A stretch of 41,285 nucleotides of DNA from Mastigamoeba balamuthi. Lineage: Eukaryota; Evosea; Mastigamoebida; Mastigamoebidae. Below the pieces are notes generated by a model, which did no database searches, was not told where the DNA came from, and saw nothing but the letters and a program-made list of their open reading frames with translations. Where the stretch lies: contig CACRSC010000074.1 of NCBI GenBank assembly GCA_902651635.1, positions 146,144 through 187,428 of the forward strand. Reading direction: 5' to 3'. How positions within the stretch are numbered: position 1 is the stretch's first letter; each line of letters begins with the position of its first letter. A program made the translations under genes and the position numbers. Below are positions 11,009 to 22,049 of the stretch, piece by piece.

Positions 11009-11750
11009 TTACTGGTGCAGATCCCTCATGAATGTGCGTGCGTCTGGTGCCTGCCCATTGAATGATGCCCCCGAGAAGTCGAACCCTGGGTGCTCCTCCT
11101 GCACGTGTGTGTCCGAATGCACACGAGTGCACATTTACACGATGAGTCAAAATGCTCTAACACCAGATTTCGCACAAGATGGGAATAGACCCGATATTCC
11201 TCATTCCAAAAATCCATATTACATGCGGGATTGTGAATCCCGCCCCCGTGCGAGTGGTGTGGTGCGCAGCGAGCAAAATAATGCGCACAGAAAACCCGGA
11301 TTTCGCCCATAAAGAGAATCAGACCCTCCCGGAAATCCATATCAGCACTGGGTGGGATTGCGGGAATCGGACCTGGAATCTCTGCAGGAGAATCTGCTGC
11401 CTGGCGCGCTCCTCCTCTGCCGCGTCGAGCTGCCCGTGCCTGCGCATGGCCGCGCGCCACGTGGCCCCGGGCTCTGCCTTGGCGAGGGTGACGTGGATGG
11501 TGCCGTCCTCGAGGGTCCAGAGGCTGTCGGCCCTGCGCGCGCGGCCGCCGAGCTCCTCGTCGAGGTAGGGGGGGTTGCCCTTGAGGCCCAGCACCAGCCG
11601 CTCGCCCGTCACCCGGCACTCGATCGCCGACGCGGAGACGCCCGGCGGCGCGGCCACGTACACGTTGACCTCGTCGATCGTCTGGTCCCACTCGTAGATC
11701 ACGCGCCCCTCGTGCTCGAACCGCTTGCGCTCGGGCGCAAACCGCTCCAT
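11009..11750 (-). CDS. nudcd2: NudC domain-containing protein 2 homologue (CS domain co-chaperone)
   Basis: Two exons (11750-11373 and 11098-11009) encode 155 aa, close to the 157 aa of animal NUDCD2. The CS domain is clear: YEWDQTIDEVNVYVAAPPGV near residue 20, then IECRVTGERLVLGLKGNPPY and a LWTLEDGTIHVTLAKAEPGATW block. The C-terminus reads EEERARQQILLQRFQ, then across the intron EEHPGFDFSGASFNG, which matches the conserved end of the family and confirms the 274-nt intron (GTCCGA donor, CACGTGCAG acceptor). NUDCD2-type proteins act in the cytosol as Hsp90-associated co-chaperones for dynein/LIS1 and other beta-propeller clients. The stop (TAA) lies at 11011-11009. The gene runs into the transposon-derived segment on its 3' side and has an AT-rich promoter-like element 10-40 nt before its ATG. 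Confidence 0.95.
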
Positions 11751-11760
11751 AGTTGGGCGC

Positions 11761-11790
11761 GGATATTATTTGATAACGGAGATATTTTGG
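11761..11790 (-). promoter_or_regulatory. Candidate AT-rich promoter element of the NUDCD2 gene
   Basis: GGATATTA (11761-11768) and GATATTTTGG (11781-11790) lie 11-40 nt upstream of the ATG at 11750. Read on the minus strand this gives CCAAAATATC, closely matching the words upstream of the acyl-CoA synthetase gene. The short distance implies a very short 5' UTR. Confidence 0.45.
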
Positions 11791-12414
11791 GCACCAAGAC
11801 AGGAATCTGTCTTCCTGTGTGACAGCTCCAGCTGCCAGGTCCGCAGTGGCAAGCCAGACAAGCATCCATTGCACATTGCCATGCACTCCCTTGGGCTGCT
11901 CTCCACCATGCTGGCAGCTGCATCGGGCACTGTAGTGACGCCCCAGCGGCAGTGGCATGTGAATGATTGCCGAGGGCCTCGTGGGGACACTGCAGCCGCT
12001 CGCTCGCCAGTGGCTTCAGCCCCCAACGCCGACCACCTGCTGCGCTGCGGCGTGCACGGGCTTTCCCGTTCCGCCCCCCCCCCACGAATGGCCAACACAG
12101 TGCCCGATGCTCTGTGCCCGCCTGCTGATGCTCGTATCGCGTTTGGTGTGAACCCCCGTCGGACTCCTTCCCTGTGTGTTCTGAGACGAGGTCTGTGCTG
12201 TTCCCAGCACCACGCGCCCTTGGATGGCAAGGGAACTGGGCCGCCCGTGTGAGCATTATCTGGGGGGTGTCATCGGATGGCCAGAGAATCCCTTTCGCTG
12301 CCTCCCATCAGCCATACATTGTGACGTCGCCTTCGGATGCCACGCAGACATGTCCCGCAGCCCCTCCCTCCGCAGCCACGCGCGCTCGCCCGCAACTGAC
12401 CTCCCCCCGCGCAG
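11791..12414. other. Intergenic region with probable unresolved first exon of GT8-A
   Basis: Between the NUDCD2 promoter and the first clear exon of GT8-A. A CTGAC word near 12396 followed by CCCCGCGCAG ending at 12414 looks like a genuine 3' splice site, so a short upstream exon carrying the start codon probably lies here. Candidates include ATG at 12224 and at 12278, but none joins in frame through an obvious donor. Nine C in a row occur near 12075. No other feature is seen. Confidence 0.45.
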
Positions 12415-13619
12415 GCCCTGTGGCTGGCGAAGCCCGTCGCCCTGCTGGCCTTTCTGACGTCACTCGGCATGCTGACCCCACTGGCAGGCCGACCGCGCCC
12501 GCAGCCCACCGGCGAGCGGCCGCAGCAGCCCCGCGAGGAGGCCTACGTGGTGCTGGCGCTGGCGGACAGCTACGTGCGGCTGGCGCTGGGGCTGCAGGGC
12601 GCTCTGCTCCGCGTGGGCTCGGGCAGGCCCGTCGTCGTCCTCGCGGGCCCCAACGTCAGCGCGGAGGCCGCGGGGGCGCTGTCGCTGGCGGGCATGGAGG
12701 TCCGCAGGGTCCCGCAGCCCCCGCGGCACCGCAACTACCGCCCGCGGACGCCGAGGTTCGCGGACCTGCTGAGCAAGCTCGAGGCGTTCCGCGTGCCCGT
12801 CGAGCGCGCCGTGTTCCTGGACCTCGACACGCTGCTTCTCGGCTGCCCCGACGACCTCTTCGACAGCCGCGAGCCGTGCGTGGCGCTCCCAAGTGGCCGG
12901 GGTGGCTGGCAATTGACTTTCTGGGGACGCCCTGTGAAGCTTTGTGGCGAGCCAGGACGACTACGGCTGTGACACCGCGAGGCCCGGGACGGTCAACAGC
13001 GGGCTCATGTTCATCCGGCGCGACAACGGCACGTACGAGGGCCTGCTGCGCACGCTGGACGAGGGGGTGTTCGCCGGCGACCAGGAACTCATTCAGAAGT
13101 ACTGGGAAGACCGCCTGGGCCGAGTAACGACTCTGCCCGTCAGCTACAGCACGTTCCACTCGCGCTTCTCCGACTGGAGCAAATGCCGGACCGTCGACCA
13201 GTCCTTTAGGGTGCGCCGCCCCACACCGCCAACAGGCAAATGGGACTCAGAGGGGGAGCAATGGAACGCAGAAGGCCAAGGTGATACATCTCGCGGCAGC
13301 CCGGGTGGACTGGGACGCGGTGGCACGGCTGGGCAACAGGACGCCGGGGCTGAAGCACTGGGCGAGGCCCTTCATGCAGATGTTCAAGGACCAGAATGAC
13401 GCTGCGGGGCGCAGGATGCTCGAGCTGGCAGGCAGGGGCGGCGTCGACAGCCGGGTCTCCCTCTTTATTGAGAAACTCTACGGGCCACTCCAGCACGAAG
13501 ACGCCGCAGCCAGCTCATCCGGCTCACACTCCTCGCATGACTGCGCAGGCGCATCATCTTTCGCACAGACAGGACTCAGAACGAACGAACTGATGCACGA
13601 CACCCACCATAAGGTATAA
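12415..13619 (+). CDS. GT8-family (glycogenin-like) glycosyltransferase, copy A
   Basis: Exons 12415-12875, 12940-13210 and 13272-13619 encode at least 359 aa. The first exon opens after a splice-site-like CGCAG at 12414 with a hydrophobic segment (KPVALLAFLTSLGML) expected of a type II Golgi membrane anchor; starting at the ATG at 12469 would cut this segment, so a short upstream exon is likely. The catalytic region contains the GT8 metal-binding DxD in FLDLDTLL, then the family block VNSGLMFIRRDNGTYEGL, DQELIQKYW and LPVSYSTFHSRFSDW, and after intron 2 KAKVIHLAAARVDW and GLKHWARPFMQMFKDQND. Expected reaction: sugar transfer from a UDP-sugar; the acceptor is unknown. Both introns are short (64 and 61 nt), with GTGCGT and GTGCGC donors. 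Its last ~40 residues (Ser/His-rich) are unlike the other copies. Confidence 0.88.
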
Positions 13620-14409
13620 ACTGGAGAGGAATTGCTGTTGAGTCAAGCTACAATTCACTCGTGTGGTACCACTCACAATGGCAGACATGCCGACTGGCTG
13701 GCCCACGCCCAGTTAGGCTTCGTCCAGCAAGGAGGCAAGCGCCACCGGTGAGTTCGCGGTGCCAACCTACGGGGGTGTTTGACACAGAGCCCCGCTGCCA
13801 GTAACGAGCGTCCCCAGGCTCTCGGGCGCGGGGAAAAGGCCCCGCCGCCCCGGGGAACATCTCGCCACTGGCGTGGCCAGGGGATTCCCCCTCGCCGTCC
13901 CAAGATGGCTAGGGCAGGTCTATCACTATCTACCCACTGGCGTCGCCCGGGGTAACCCCAACCTCGCGTCGGATAACGCGGGCCCCTGTGAATGTGAATT
14001 GCACGTCGGAGAGGCCGGCGTTCTCCGCCTACGTCGGTGTGGCGCATGTCTACAACTCCATCGCGCCTCGCGAACAGCGCAATGAGTCATGATGTTGTGC
14101 ACCAGCTGGGCTCCCATGACCAGGGCGAGACTCCGGGGAACAGCGCCCCCCCTGTGGTTCCACCCTCGCGTGGGCCTGGTCCAGCATAGACGCGAGATCG
14201 ACACCTTTTTTTATTGACGACAGTGTCCTCATTCACCCCAGGCAAGCCCATCTTCACCGAAAAGACATGCTCGTAGGACTGCGCTACTACTGGGCTCCAA
14301 GATGCGATGCGATATGGAACACCACACTTGCACGAGACGCGCTGCTTGCTCGGACGCAATACTCGCAATTCGCTAGTTCGCAATTTGATTGGTGCGCGCT
14401 GGGGTGTCT
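13620..14409. other. Spacer between convergent GT8-A and GT8-B
   Basis: This 790-bp stretch holds both 3' ends and no recognisable gene. It contains the 35-bp imperfect direct repeat at 13865-13970 and a segment (13902-13925) resembling 465-489. Composition is GC-rich and ORFs are open by chance in several frames. It may contain a fragment of a dispersed repeat; no family is recognised. Confidence 0.4.
13865..13970. repeat. Imperfect direct repeat, two ~36-bp units
   Basis: Unit 1 (13865-13900) begins CCACTGGCGTGGCCAGGGGA and unit 2 (13934-13970) begins CCACTGGCGTCGCCCGGGGT, 69 bp apart. The intervening sequence carries AAGATGGCTAGGGCAGGTCT, which resembles 465-484 in the protease spacer. 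Together they suggest a dispersed, possibly retroelement-derived repeat. No ORF is associated. Confidence 0.5.
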
Positions 14410-15775
14410 TTAATCGCTGGCACTTGCGGAGTGCCTGTCGAGGTTGCCGTAGGTCGCGCGGATGTAGTGGAAAACGCTGGGGTCGACGCCGCCCTGCCTG
14501 GCGAGCTGAAGCATGCGCCGCCCCGCCATGTCGTTCTGCTGCTTGAACTGCTCCATGAACGGCCTCGCCCACAGGGGCAGCCCGGGCGTGTTCGCGCCGT
14601 GCTCGAACACCTGCGACCAGTCGACGTCCGCTGCCGCCAGGTGGATGATCTTGGCCCTCTTTTGAAAGAGAAGACCACGGTGTCAGTTTTGGCTGCCGGT
14701 CGACTGGAGGGGGCGGAGACGAGGAGAGGGAGCGCACCCTGAAGGACTGGTCGATCCACTCGCACTCGTTCCAGTCGGCAAAGCGCGTGTGGAAGGTGCT
14801 GTAGCTGTCGGGCAGCGTGACGACCTGGCCGAGCTGCTTCTTGAAGTACTTCTCGATGAGCTCCTGGTCGCCGTTCCTCACGACGCTCCTCGCCATTGTG
14901 CGCCAGAGGCCCGTGTACGTCGAGCTGTTGTGCCTGATGAACATCACGCCGCTGTTGACCGTCCCGGGCTTCTCGACCCTGCAGCCCCAGTTGTCCTGGC
15001 TCGCCACGAACCTGCGCAGGAGCAGCAGCTGTCAGCGACAGTGCACAGCAGAATGGAGCACAGAGAAGAGAATAGAAGCGAAGGGAAGAGAAAAAGAGAA
15101 GAGTGAAGAGGAAGTCAAAGAGAGACGAGGAAGAGTGAAGACAGAAGAGGAAGAGTGAAGAGCGGATAGGAAGAGAGCAGAGACAAGAGAGAAGAGAGAA
15201 CAAAGGGAAGAGAGAAGACAAAGAGAGAGCCGGAGAACGCGAATTCATGGCGGGAGGGAAGGGGAAAAGGTGGGGGGAGACACATACGGCTCAGTGCGGT
15301 TGAAGAGGTCGTCGGGGTTGCCGCGCAGCACGACGTCGAGGTCCATGAACACCACGCGCTCCACGGGCACGCGGAACACCTCGAGCTTGCTCAGCAGCTC
15401 GCCCCACCGCTTGAAGAACGGCCTGTAGTTGTGGTGCCTGGGCGTCGGCGGTATCCTCTTGACTGCCATCCCGCTCAGCTGCATCGCCCCCACGGCTGCC
15501 GGGCCCACGCGGGAGCCCGCCAGCACGAGGACCTGCCGCGTGGACCCCGCTGCCTGCAGGGCCGCGTGGAGGCCCAGCGCCAGGCGCGCGTACGAGTCCG
15601 AGAGGACGAGCAGCACGTAGGCCTCGTCAAAGGCGTAGGTGGTGTTGGCCCACACCGAGAGCAGCGCGGCCTCGGGCACCGTCTCGGGCACCGGCGGCAC
15701 GAGCTTGAACGGCAGGAGGACGACCGAGACGGTGGTGAGGCCCACGAGGGCTGCGAGCAGGAGCGGCTTGCTCAT
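14410..15775 (-). CDS. GT8-family glycosyltransferase, copy B
   Basis: Exons on the minus strand (15775-15288, 15011-14738, 14658-14410) encode 336 aa. The N-terminus MSKPLLLAALVGLTTVSVVL is a single uncleaved signal anchor (type II topology, Golgi or ER lumen catalytic domain). Motifs: FDEAYVLLVLSDSYARLALG, DxD in FMDLDVVLRGNPDDLF, NSGVMFIRHNSSTYTGLW, DQELIEKYF, LPDSYSTFHTRFADW, RAKIIHLA and TPGLPLWARPFMEQFKQQND. An N-glycosylation site (ANTT) lies just after the anchor. Intron 1 (276 nt) is dominated by a purine/pyrimidine-biased tract; both introns contain CTGAC. Intron positions (phase 2 after TEP, phase 0 after SFR) match the other five copies. Closest copy is D, which shares even intron sequence. 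Confidence 0.93.
15050..15240. repeat. Long polypurine tract in intron 1 of GT8-B
   Basis: About 190 bp on the plus strand consist almost entirely of A and G (runs of AGAGAAGAG, GAGGAAGAGTGAAGA and similar), so the transcribed sense strand is a polypyrimidine tract. It lies inside intron 1 of GT8-B (15012-15287). Intron 1 of GT8-D holds a shorter related tract (about 27010-27085). Such tracts can form triplex DNA and expand or contract; here it may simply strengthen 3' splice-site recognition. Confidence 0.75.
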
Positions 15776-18175
15776 CTTCCCAGAGAGGGCTCTTGGAGTG
15801 CTTTGCTGGGGCTGGGCGGCGCCTGACCCTGGGGCGAGCAGGTGTGGATCTGTTCTGAACCCCCCTCACCAGGCGATATTCCTGAAGACCCCACCCGTCG
15901 GCGTCAGCAGGTCCTCCGAGATTCGTTTTTTTTCTATGCCGGGAAAACATGCACTTGATGATGGGTGGAATTTGCGGTAATTCGCCCCGCGCGTGGCCTG
16001 GTGGGCACCCCGCACAGCACCAGTCGGGGGCGGGGTCTCTGCGGGCCGAGAGGCACGTTCGCGGTGGCCGCAGAGAGCGGGAAAAAGGCGGATATGGGCA
16101 GTTATTCGTGGAAAACCCCCCGAAAGTGTGTGAAGAATGTGGAGAGCAGCAGGCAACCCCAAAGCAGCGCCCCCAAAAATCAGCGAATTCTGAACTGCGG
16201 TCTGCCGGGCCAAACTGGGGCTTCCGCCAGCTCTCACGTCGCCACGACTCCCTCTCGCCCCCGTCCCTCCCCTCCCCTCTCTCCCCTCCCGTGACCGTGA
16301 GGCCGTGAGACCGTGAGACCGGTGTGTGTCTTGCTGCAGAATTTGCTGCACGGCCACACAGAATTTCCACAACCTGCACAAATATCCGCTCGCAAACGTG
16401 TTGCACTCAGACGTCACTCCCTCACACAGCCCGCGCTGGTCGAGGCTGTCCGGTGGCTTCAACGCTTGCAGCTGAGAGCTTGCAGCAGTCGACAGCCCCA
16501 ACGCAGCCCAAAAACCTCGGTGAGCAGGAATAATGATCTTTTTGGGGTAAGAAGAAGTCAGGGGCGGACTGAACATCGACTGTATCATGATCCATGACGA
16601 TGTTCATGGACTCCGCTCCAGGAACATCGTCGCCGACGCGACCCCCTCATTACAAGGCAAATAAATAATAACCAATAATGCAGGAAGGGGGACCGCCTTG
16701 AGGTGACTGTGCTGCACACTCATGTAGAAGCACATCCAACCTGCAAGCAGAACAGGTACAGCAGTGTAATAGGGCGGCTTGCACACGTTGTGACGGGCGA
16801 TGCCCGCGAGGAAATAAAGGCTTGGTTTGGTCTTGATGTCGTGGGGGTGTGTCTGAGGCTAGGAAAGAAGAGAGGGGAGGCTTTGTGTCTGAGGCTTGAA
16901 TGAAAGGAAAGGAATAAAGAAGTGAATAAGTCAAGGCAAAGCTCTGCAAGGTCATTCGCCGTCCGCGATCAATTGTCTCGCGAGAATCTCCGCAGTATGA
17001 GTTGACTCGAGACGAGGGTCCGTAGGATTTCTGGATGACGCGGTTCTGCTCGGAAATCCTTAGCCGGGGGATATTCGCACGCTGACAGAATATCCGACGT
17101 CAGGACACAGACCTGAGGTCACACACGACCTGTTACAGCAGTCCACTCAGGCAGTGATTGCTGAAGGGGACCATTGTCAGGACACCCTGCATGGTTTCCA
17201 CAATTCATTGATCACTTTGGTTGAGATCAGCCAGCAGTCACTGAGATGCATGACAGTCAGTGCATTCAATGCTCTCCTCCAGGTTCTCCTCCCCTGAGTA
17301 TGAGGACTCTGCTATGTCACTTGTGGAAGAGCACTCCAGGACAACAGTCACACTCAGAGAGGGTCACTTAATGACGTTCCTGTTGCTAATGAGCTCCAGC
17401 ACCCTGATATTGCTAAGAAGCTCCAGCACTTAGAAGACGAGCCATGTATGTAGTATGCCAGCACATCATATCACATGGCCAGAAGGAGCTCTGAAGCAGT
17501 GGTCTCTCCAGTTGCTTGTGTGCATGAGGCAAGTCCAGGTGCTAAGCATGCCCAATGCCACTACAACACAGTCAGTGAGTGTCTTCAGATATAACTATGG
17601 TTCAATTGATTGTGGATCCCACTTAATACTGAAAGTAGCATCAAGAAGAATAAGAAAAGAAGTGCCAACAGACGAGAGCAGGTGGGAATGCACTGGGAAG
17701 CACACAGTACTACTGGTGGCAAGAAGAGGAAGGAGCTCAGCAGTGAAGTGGGCCTTCTTTCGGACCAGCAGGGAGGCGAGGCCATAATGCAGCTTGGCCC
17801 TCGGGTTTTGGACCAGCCTGCTGCCCTCGAAATTAAACAGCGGCTCCTCAAGCTTCACAGCATGGCTTTGAAGGTACTGCCATCCGTGCCCACACCAACT
17901 CTGACACTGACCCCCACCTCCTCTTGACGAAGAACGAGGGCAGCTCCTGAAGGCGAGGGCTCAGGAAGTCAGGAGTCGGCCCAGCCCAGCTTGACGGAAA
18001 TGCCCTCATACAGACATCTCGCTGTGCTAAAAGGACGATATTTGTAACATTCAATTGATCTTTCGTTTTGGAGCATATCGGAGGGCCTGCCGTGGGCTTG
18101 GCGCAATCCTCGTCGAGAGAAGCTATGGCTTGTATGGCTCTTTCTGGCTCGCACTTGCTGCTGCTGCTCGAATCG
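15776..18175. other. 2.4-kb intergenic region, partly of lower GC
   Basis: The first ~800 bp after the GT8-B start are GC-rich and include GCGATATTCC at about 15873 (98 nt before the ATG, a weak promoter candidate) and a short tandem of CCGTGAG(A/G) units near 16295-16320. From about 16600 to 17930 composition is lower in GC and looks like old insertion sequence: GAGCTCCAGCACC / AAGCTCCAGCAC occur as a short direct repeat near 17390-17430, and ORFs at 17455-17787 and 17610-17927 have no recognisable domain. The last ~150 bp are the 3' flank of the PIG-O gene. Confidence 0.45.
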
Positions 18176-21100
18176 CTACGCGAGGAACGTCAGCCAGCCG
18201 AGCGCGTACGCAGCGACTGCGGAGACGTCTGCGGTGGCGAGCAGCGCCGAGTCGAAGACCAGCTTGGGCGAGAACACGCGCCAGACCATCAGGTGGCGCC
18301 GCTCGGCGTAGACAAACGCGACGGTCAGCGCGCAGTCGGCGGCGAAGACGAGCACAAATGCGACGAGCACGCGCGAGACGGCGCCCACGAACTCGGGCAT
18401 CGACGTCGGCACGCCGTCGACGACGCGCGCCCCGACGTAGAGCGCGGCGACGGGCAGCGCCAGCGCGACGAGCAGCAGCGCGCCGACGGTGTTGAGCGTC
18501 ACGAGCACCGCGCCGACGGCGATGTTGGCCGACTCGACGCCCACAAACGCCGACTCGAACTGGATGTCGCTGAAGCTGTACGTGTGGCCGCTGGCGAAGA
18601 ACGCCTGCAGGCCCAGCAGCGCCCAGAGGACGCCCAGCAGCGCGAGCGGGGCGCTGTCCGAGCCCTCGGGCCGCAGCAGCTGCGCCGTCAGGCAGCCCTG
18701 CACGGCGACCGCGAGCAGCACCCACGGCGAGTGCGGACCCATCGCCAGCGCCACGCCGACGCCGACGCCCGCCACGAGCGTCGCGTAGCACGCGGGCCGC
18801 GTGCCCCTGTAGTACGACCCGCGCGAGCGCATCGCGGCGACGAGGCACAGGGCCACGCAGAGCGCCGACGACGCGAAGACGAGCTGCGGCAGCGCGACGC
18901 GGGCGAGCGTGGGCAGCGAGTCGAGGGCGCCGAGCTTCAGGAGCGACCAGAAGGCCCCGCATAGGACGGTGCCGGCGAGGCAGCAGAGGCGGGCGGCCAG
19001 CAGCAGGCCGCTGGGGCGCGCGACGGTCGACTCGGCCCAGCGCCAGAGCACGCGCGGCACGAGGGCGACGAGCAGCGCGATGGGCAGCGCCACGTCGAGC
19101 AGCACGTCGAGCGCGGGGCTCTCCGAGAGGCCCTCGTGGCGCTGGCGGGCCCGCACGGACCGCGCGAGCGACACGCGGCCCACGAGCAGCGCGACGGCGA
19201 CGCGCGAGGCGTTGGCGACCGATGGCCTGGACGCGGCAAAGGCGACGAGCAGCGAGCAGATGAGGTAGTGCACGACGTGCTCGTCGGCCTCGATGAAGCT
19301 GTTCGAGAAGAGCGACGCGCCGCGCACGGCCACGCAGGCCGCGGCGATGGCCCCCGAGACGAGAGCCGCGCGCCTGAAGCGGGCGTGGCGCAGCGTGGCG
19401 AGCGTCAGGCGGACGCTGGCGATGGCAAAGCCGATCGCCGCGCCGAGAGCTGTCACGGCGGCGACGGGCGCCAGCGAGCTGAGGTGCTTGGGTATCATGT
19501 ACGCGCTGATGCCGCCTGCCACAAGCCCCTTGGACACGCTGAACATCGGGAACACATCCAGACTGTGTCCAGATCAACGCGTGAGCACAGCGACATGAAC
19601 AAACAAATGCAACACAGAACTATGGTAAAACGGAGAAATACAGTTGAGTGCAAAAGCCGGAGCAAGCCTGCCGGAACTGGAGGGTATTTAATTGACCCGC
19701 GTGTAATTGCTTCCATTCCCATTCATCAGATGAGCGCGCGCCTCGCGAGGAAGAAAGCAAATGAATTAAAAAAAAGGCAAACAATTAAATGAGCAAAACA
19801 ACTGGTATCCTTGAGAGGCGTTGCGGACGCACCCGTGGAAGAGGTGGAAGCACATGCCGAGCAGGGTGGCGAGACCAATGACGCAGCCGAGCAGCATCTT
19901 GCCGAGGTCGAACGTGGCCCAGGCCTCCCTGCAGACGGCCGACACGGCCTCGAGGTACTCCCTGTGCGCAGCGATCTGCCGCTCGGTGCTCACCCCCGTG
20001 TCCCTCGTCTCCTCCAGCGCCGCCGCCAGCTTCCCCTGCGCGAGCGCGACAAACCACCAGCCCCCCGAATGCGATGAGACCCGGCGCGGAACCGGCGGAG
20101 AGACGGCGCTTGCCAGAGGGAACGAGGGGACGAGCTTCGAGTACTCGTCGAGGTACTTGGAGACCTGCTTGGTGTTCTGCTCGCGGGCGCGGAGCAGGCG
20201 GGCGAGCATCTGCGCGCGCGTGTCCGCGGGGCCCGCGGGGAAGAGGAAGGGCTCGGGGACGACGCTGCCGATGTTGCCGAACGGTATGGGGACGCCGAGC
20301 AGCAGCGAGAGCGTCGGGACGAGGTCGATCTGCGCGATGGTCCTCCAGGGGTTCGGGGAGCTGGGGACGGCAGCGGACCTCGCCTGCTGCGCCTGCTGCC
20401 ACGCCTCGCCGCTGCAGAGCTCCTTCGGCGCCTTCCAGTGCAGCACCATCGCCGAGCTCAGCTGCGCAGCATTGAGGGAGAGCGTCAGTGCCGCAGCGGG
20501 CAGCGAAAAACCCCGTCGGATCTGTGCGCTCGCGTTGGCACTCGGGGGCATGGCAGGCACACATGGCACATGCAAATGCAAACAGAACGACGCCGCGCAC
20601 GACACTGTTCGGGTGACGCGGGTGCCAATACGGGGTTGCGCATCACACGTGTTTGCCAACGCCGATTGATGCCAATGCAACGAAGAGTGCTGGCAGCGCA
20701 TCCAACGATGCAGCTGGCCTCTTTCATCGATGGCTCAGCGCAGACAGTTTTCGTGGGGAGGGCGGCGCGGTGCCCTCGCAAGAGATTGGCAGCAGGGCAC
20801 ATTTTAAAGTGTGCAAAGTCAATTGAATTCGGATCGCGGGGTGTGCGCGCCTCGTCGTGGGTGCCGCCGCCGTGGTTGCCGTCCTCGGTCATGCCGTGGT
20901 CGCCGAGGACGATGAGCAGCGTGTCTTCGCCGAGCATGGCGCTGACGTTGGCGACGACGTCGCTCATCTGCGCGAGCTTGGCGGCCATCTCGGGGTGGTG
21001 CGGCCCGTACCTGTGCCCCGCGTGGTCGACGCCCAGGAAGTGCGCCACGACCACGTCCCACGGCCCGCGCTCGCCCCGCAGCTCGGGGTAGAGCTGCCCC

Positions 21101-21996
21101 AGCACGCCGCGGTCGACGCTGTGCAGGTCCTTGACGTTGAACGAGGCGAACGGGTACGAGCGGGCGAACGAGCGCTGCTCGAAGAGGCTCAGCCACGTGT
21201 CGTCGCCCATGACCACCACGCGGCGCCCGGCGGCCCCCAGGCGCTCGACGACGTTGTCGACGTCGACGGCGCCGCTGGCGAAGCTCTTGCCGACGTCGAC
21301 AAACGTCGGGAGGGCGCCCGTCGTCAGCGCCTTGAGCCGCTGCATCGTCGTCGTCGGCGGGTCCGCCAGCGCCTCGTACACCAGCGTCGTCGCCGCGTGC
21401 GCCTCATGCAGCTCGCGCAGCGACGCCAGCTTGCCGTAGGGGTACCCGTCGCTCCTGTTCTCGACGCTGCTCCACACAAAGTCGAACCTGACAGGGAAGG
21501 GACGATACTGGCGTCAGCGCTATGAATCTAGATATTCGCCTCCAAAATCCGGAATCAAGGGCGGCCGCCGCTCTTTTGTGCGCCACGCGGAGCAGTGTCC
21601 GCCCGCGCCATGCGGGCATGCTGGCTGCCCGCCCAACAAGCGGCGCATTATTCCACACAGGTGGAATTCAAGAGCAAAAGTGACGTATGACAGGAAATCC
21701 CAGAAAATCTCGGATTTGTCTTCGCGAGGAATCTGATATCCCGAGAGGACGAGGTGGCGGTGGTCCCCCCCAGAGGCCAGCAGCGAGCCAGACGAGAGTG
21801 GACGGGGGCACCTGAGGGCGTCGATGAGGAGGATGACGGCCTTGTCGAACCTGCGCGCCGACGAGCAGGCGGCGCAGTGCGTGTGGCGCTGCGGGACCTC
21901 GTAGCGCGTCAGCAGGAAGCCGCTCGCGAAGTAGTACACCGCCACGCCGTGGAGCGCGGCGAAGAACAGCAGAAACGCGAGAACGGTGGGCCTCAT
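18176..21996 (-). CDS. PIGO: GPI ethanolamine phosphate transferase 3 (PIG-O)
   Basis: Five exons on the minus strand (21996-21812, 21487-20851, 20461-20105, 20035-19833, 19562-18176) join to 922 aa. The protein adds the bridging phosphoethanolamine to the third mannose of the GPI precursor in the ER lumen. The N-terminal anchor (MRPTVLAFLLFFAALHGVAV) precedes the alkaline-phosphatase-like domain: VILLIDALRFDF, ADPPTTTMQRLKALTTGALP (catalytic Thr near residue 107), VVMGDDTWLSLF, VAHFLGVDHAGHRYGPHHPE and LGDHGMTEDGNHGG. The C-terminal half is a multi-span membrane region ending FFASGHTYSFSDIQFESAFVG in part and RHLMVWRVFSPKLVFD. The MGDDTW and GVDHAGH wording picks PIG-O over PIG-N and PIG-G. 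Intron 2 appears to be GC-AG (donor GCGCGC after THDE). Intron 3 (69 nt, 20036-20104) is in phase and stop-free, so a retained form is possible. Confidence 0.93.
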
Positions 21997-22015
21997 CGAC
22001 GAAACTGACGCTTGT

Positions 22016-22049
22016 GGAGATACGCATATCTCCAGGGGAAATATCTCAT
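22016..22049 (-). promoter_or_regulatory. Candidate AT-rich palindromic promoter element of PIG-O
   Basis: GGAGATACGCATATCTCC (22016-22033) is a near-palindrome with 7-bp arms GGAGATA/TATCTCC, followed by AAATATCTC (22040-22048). It lies 20-50 nt upstream of the ATG at 21996. The words match the GATAT elements seen before other genes here. Confidence 0.4.

Noticed and set aside
11080-11100. tRNA B-box-like GTTCGA sequence
   Set aside because: It encodes the conserved GFDFSG end of NUDCD2; no A-box or cloverleaf surrounds it. No tRNA or rRNA gene was recognised anywhere in the window.
18123-19577. 484-codon minus-strand ORF alongside PIG-O
   Set aside because: Frame-shifted reading of the PIG-O last exon; the overlapping frame has the conserved membrane-region motifs.
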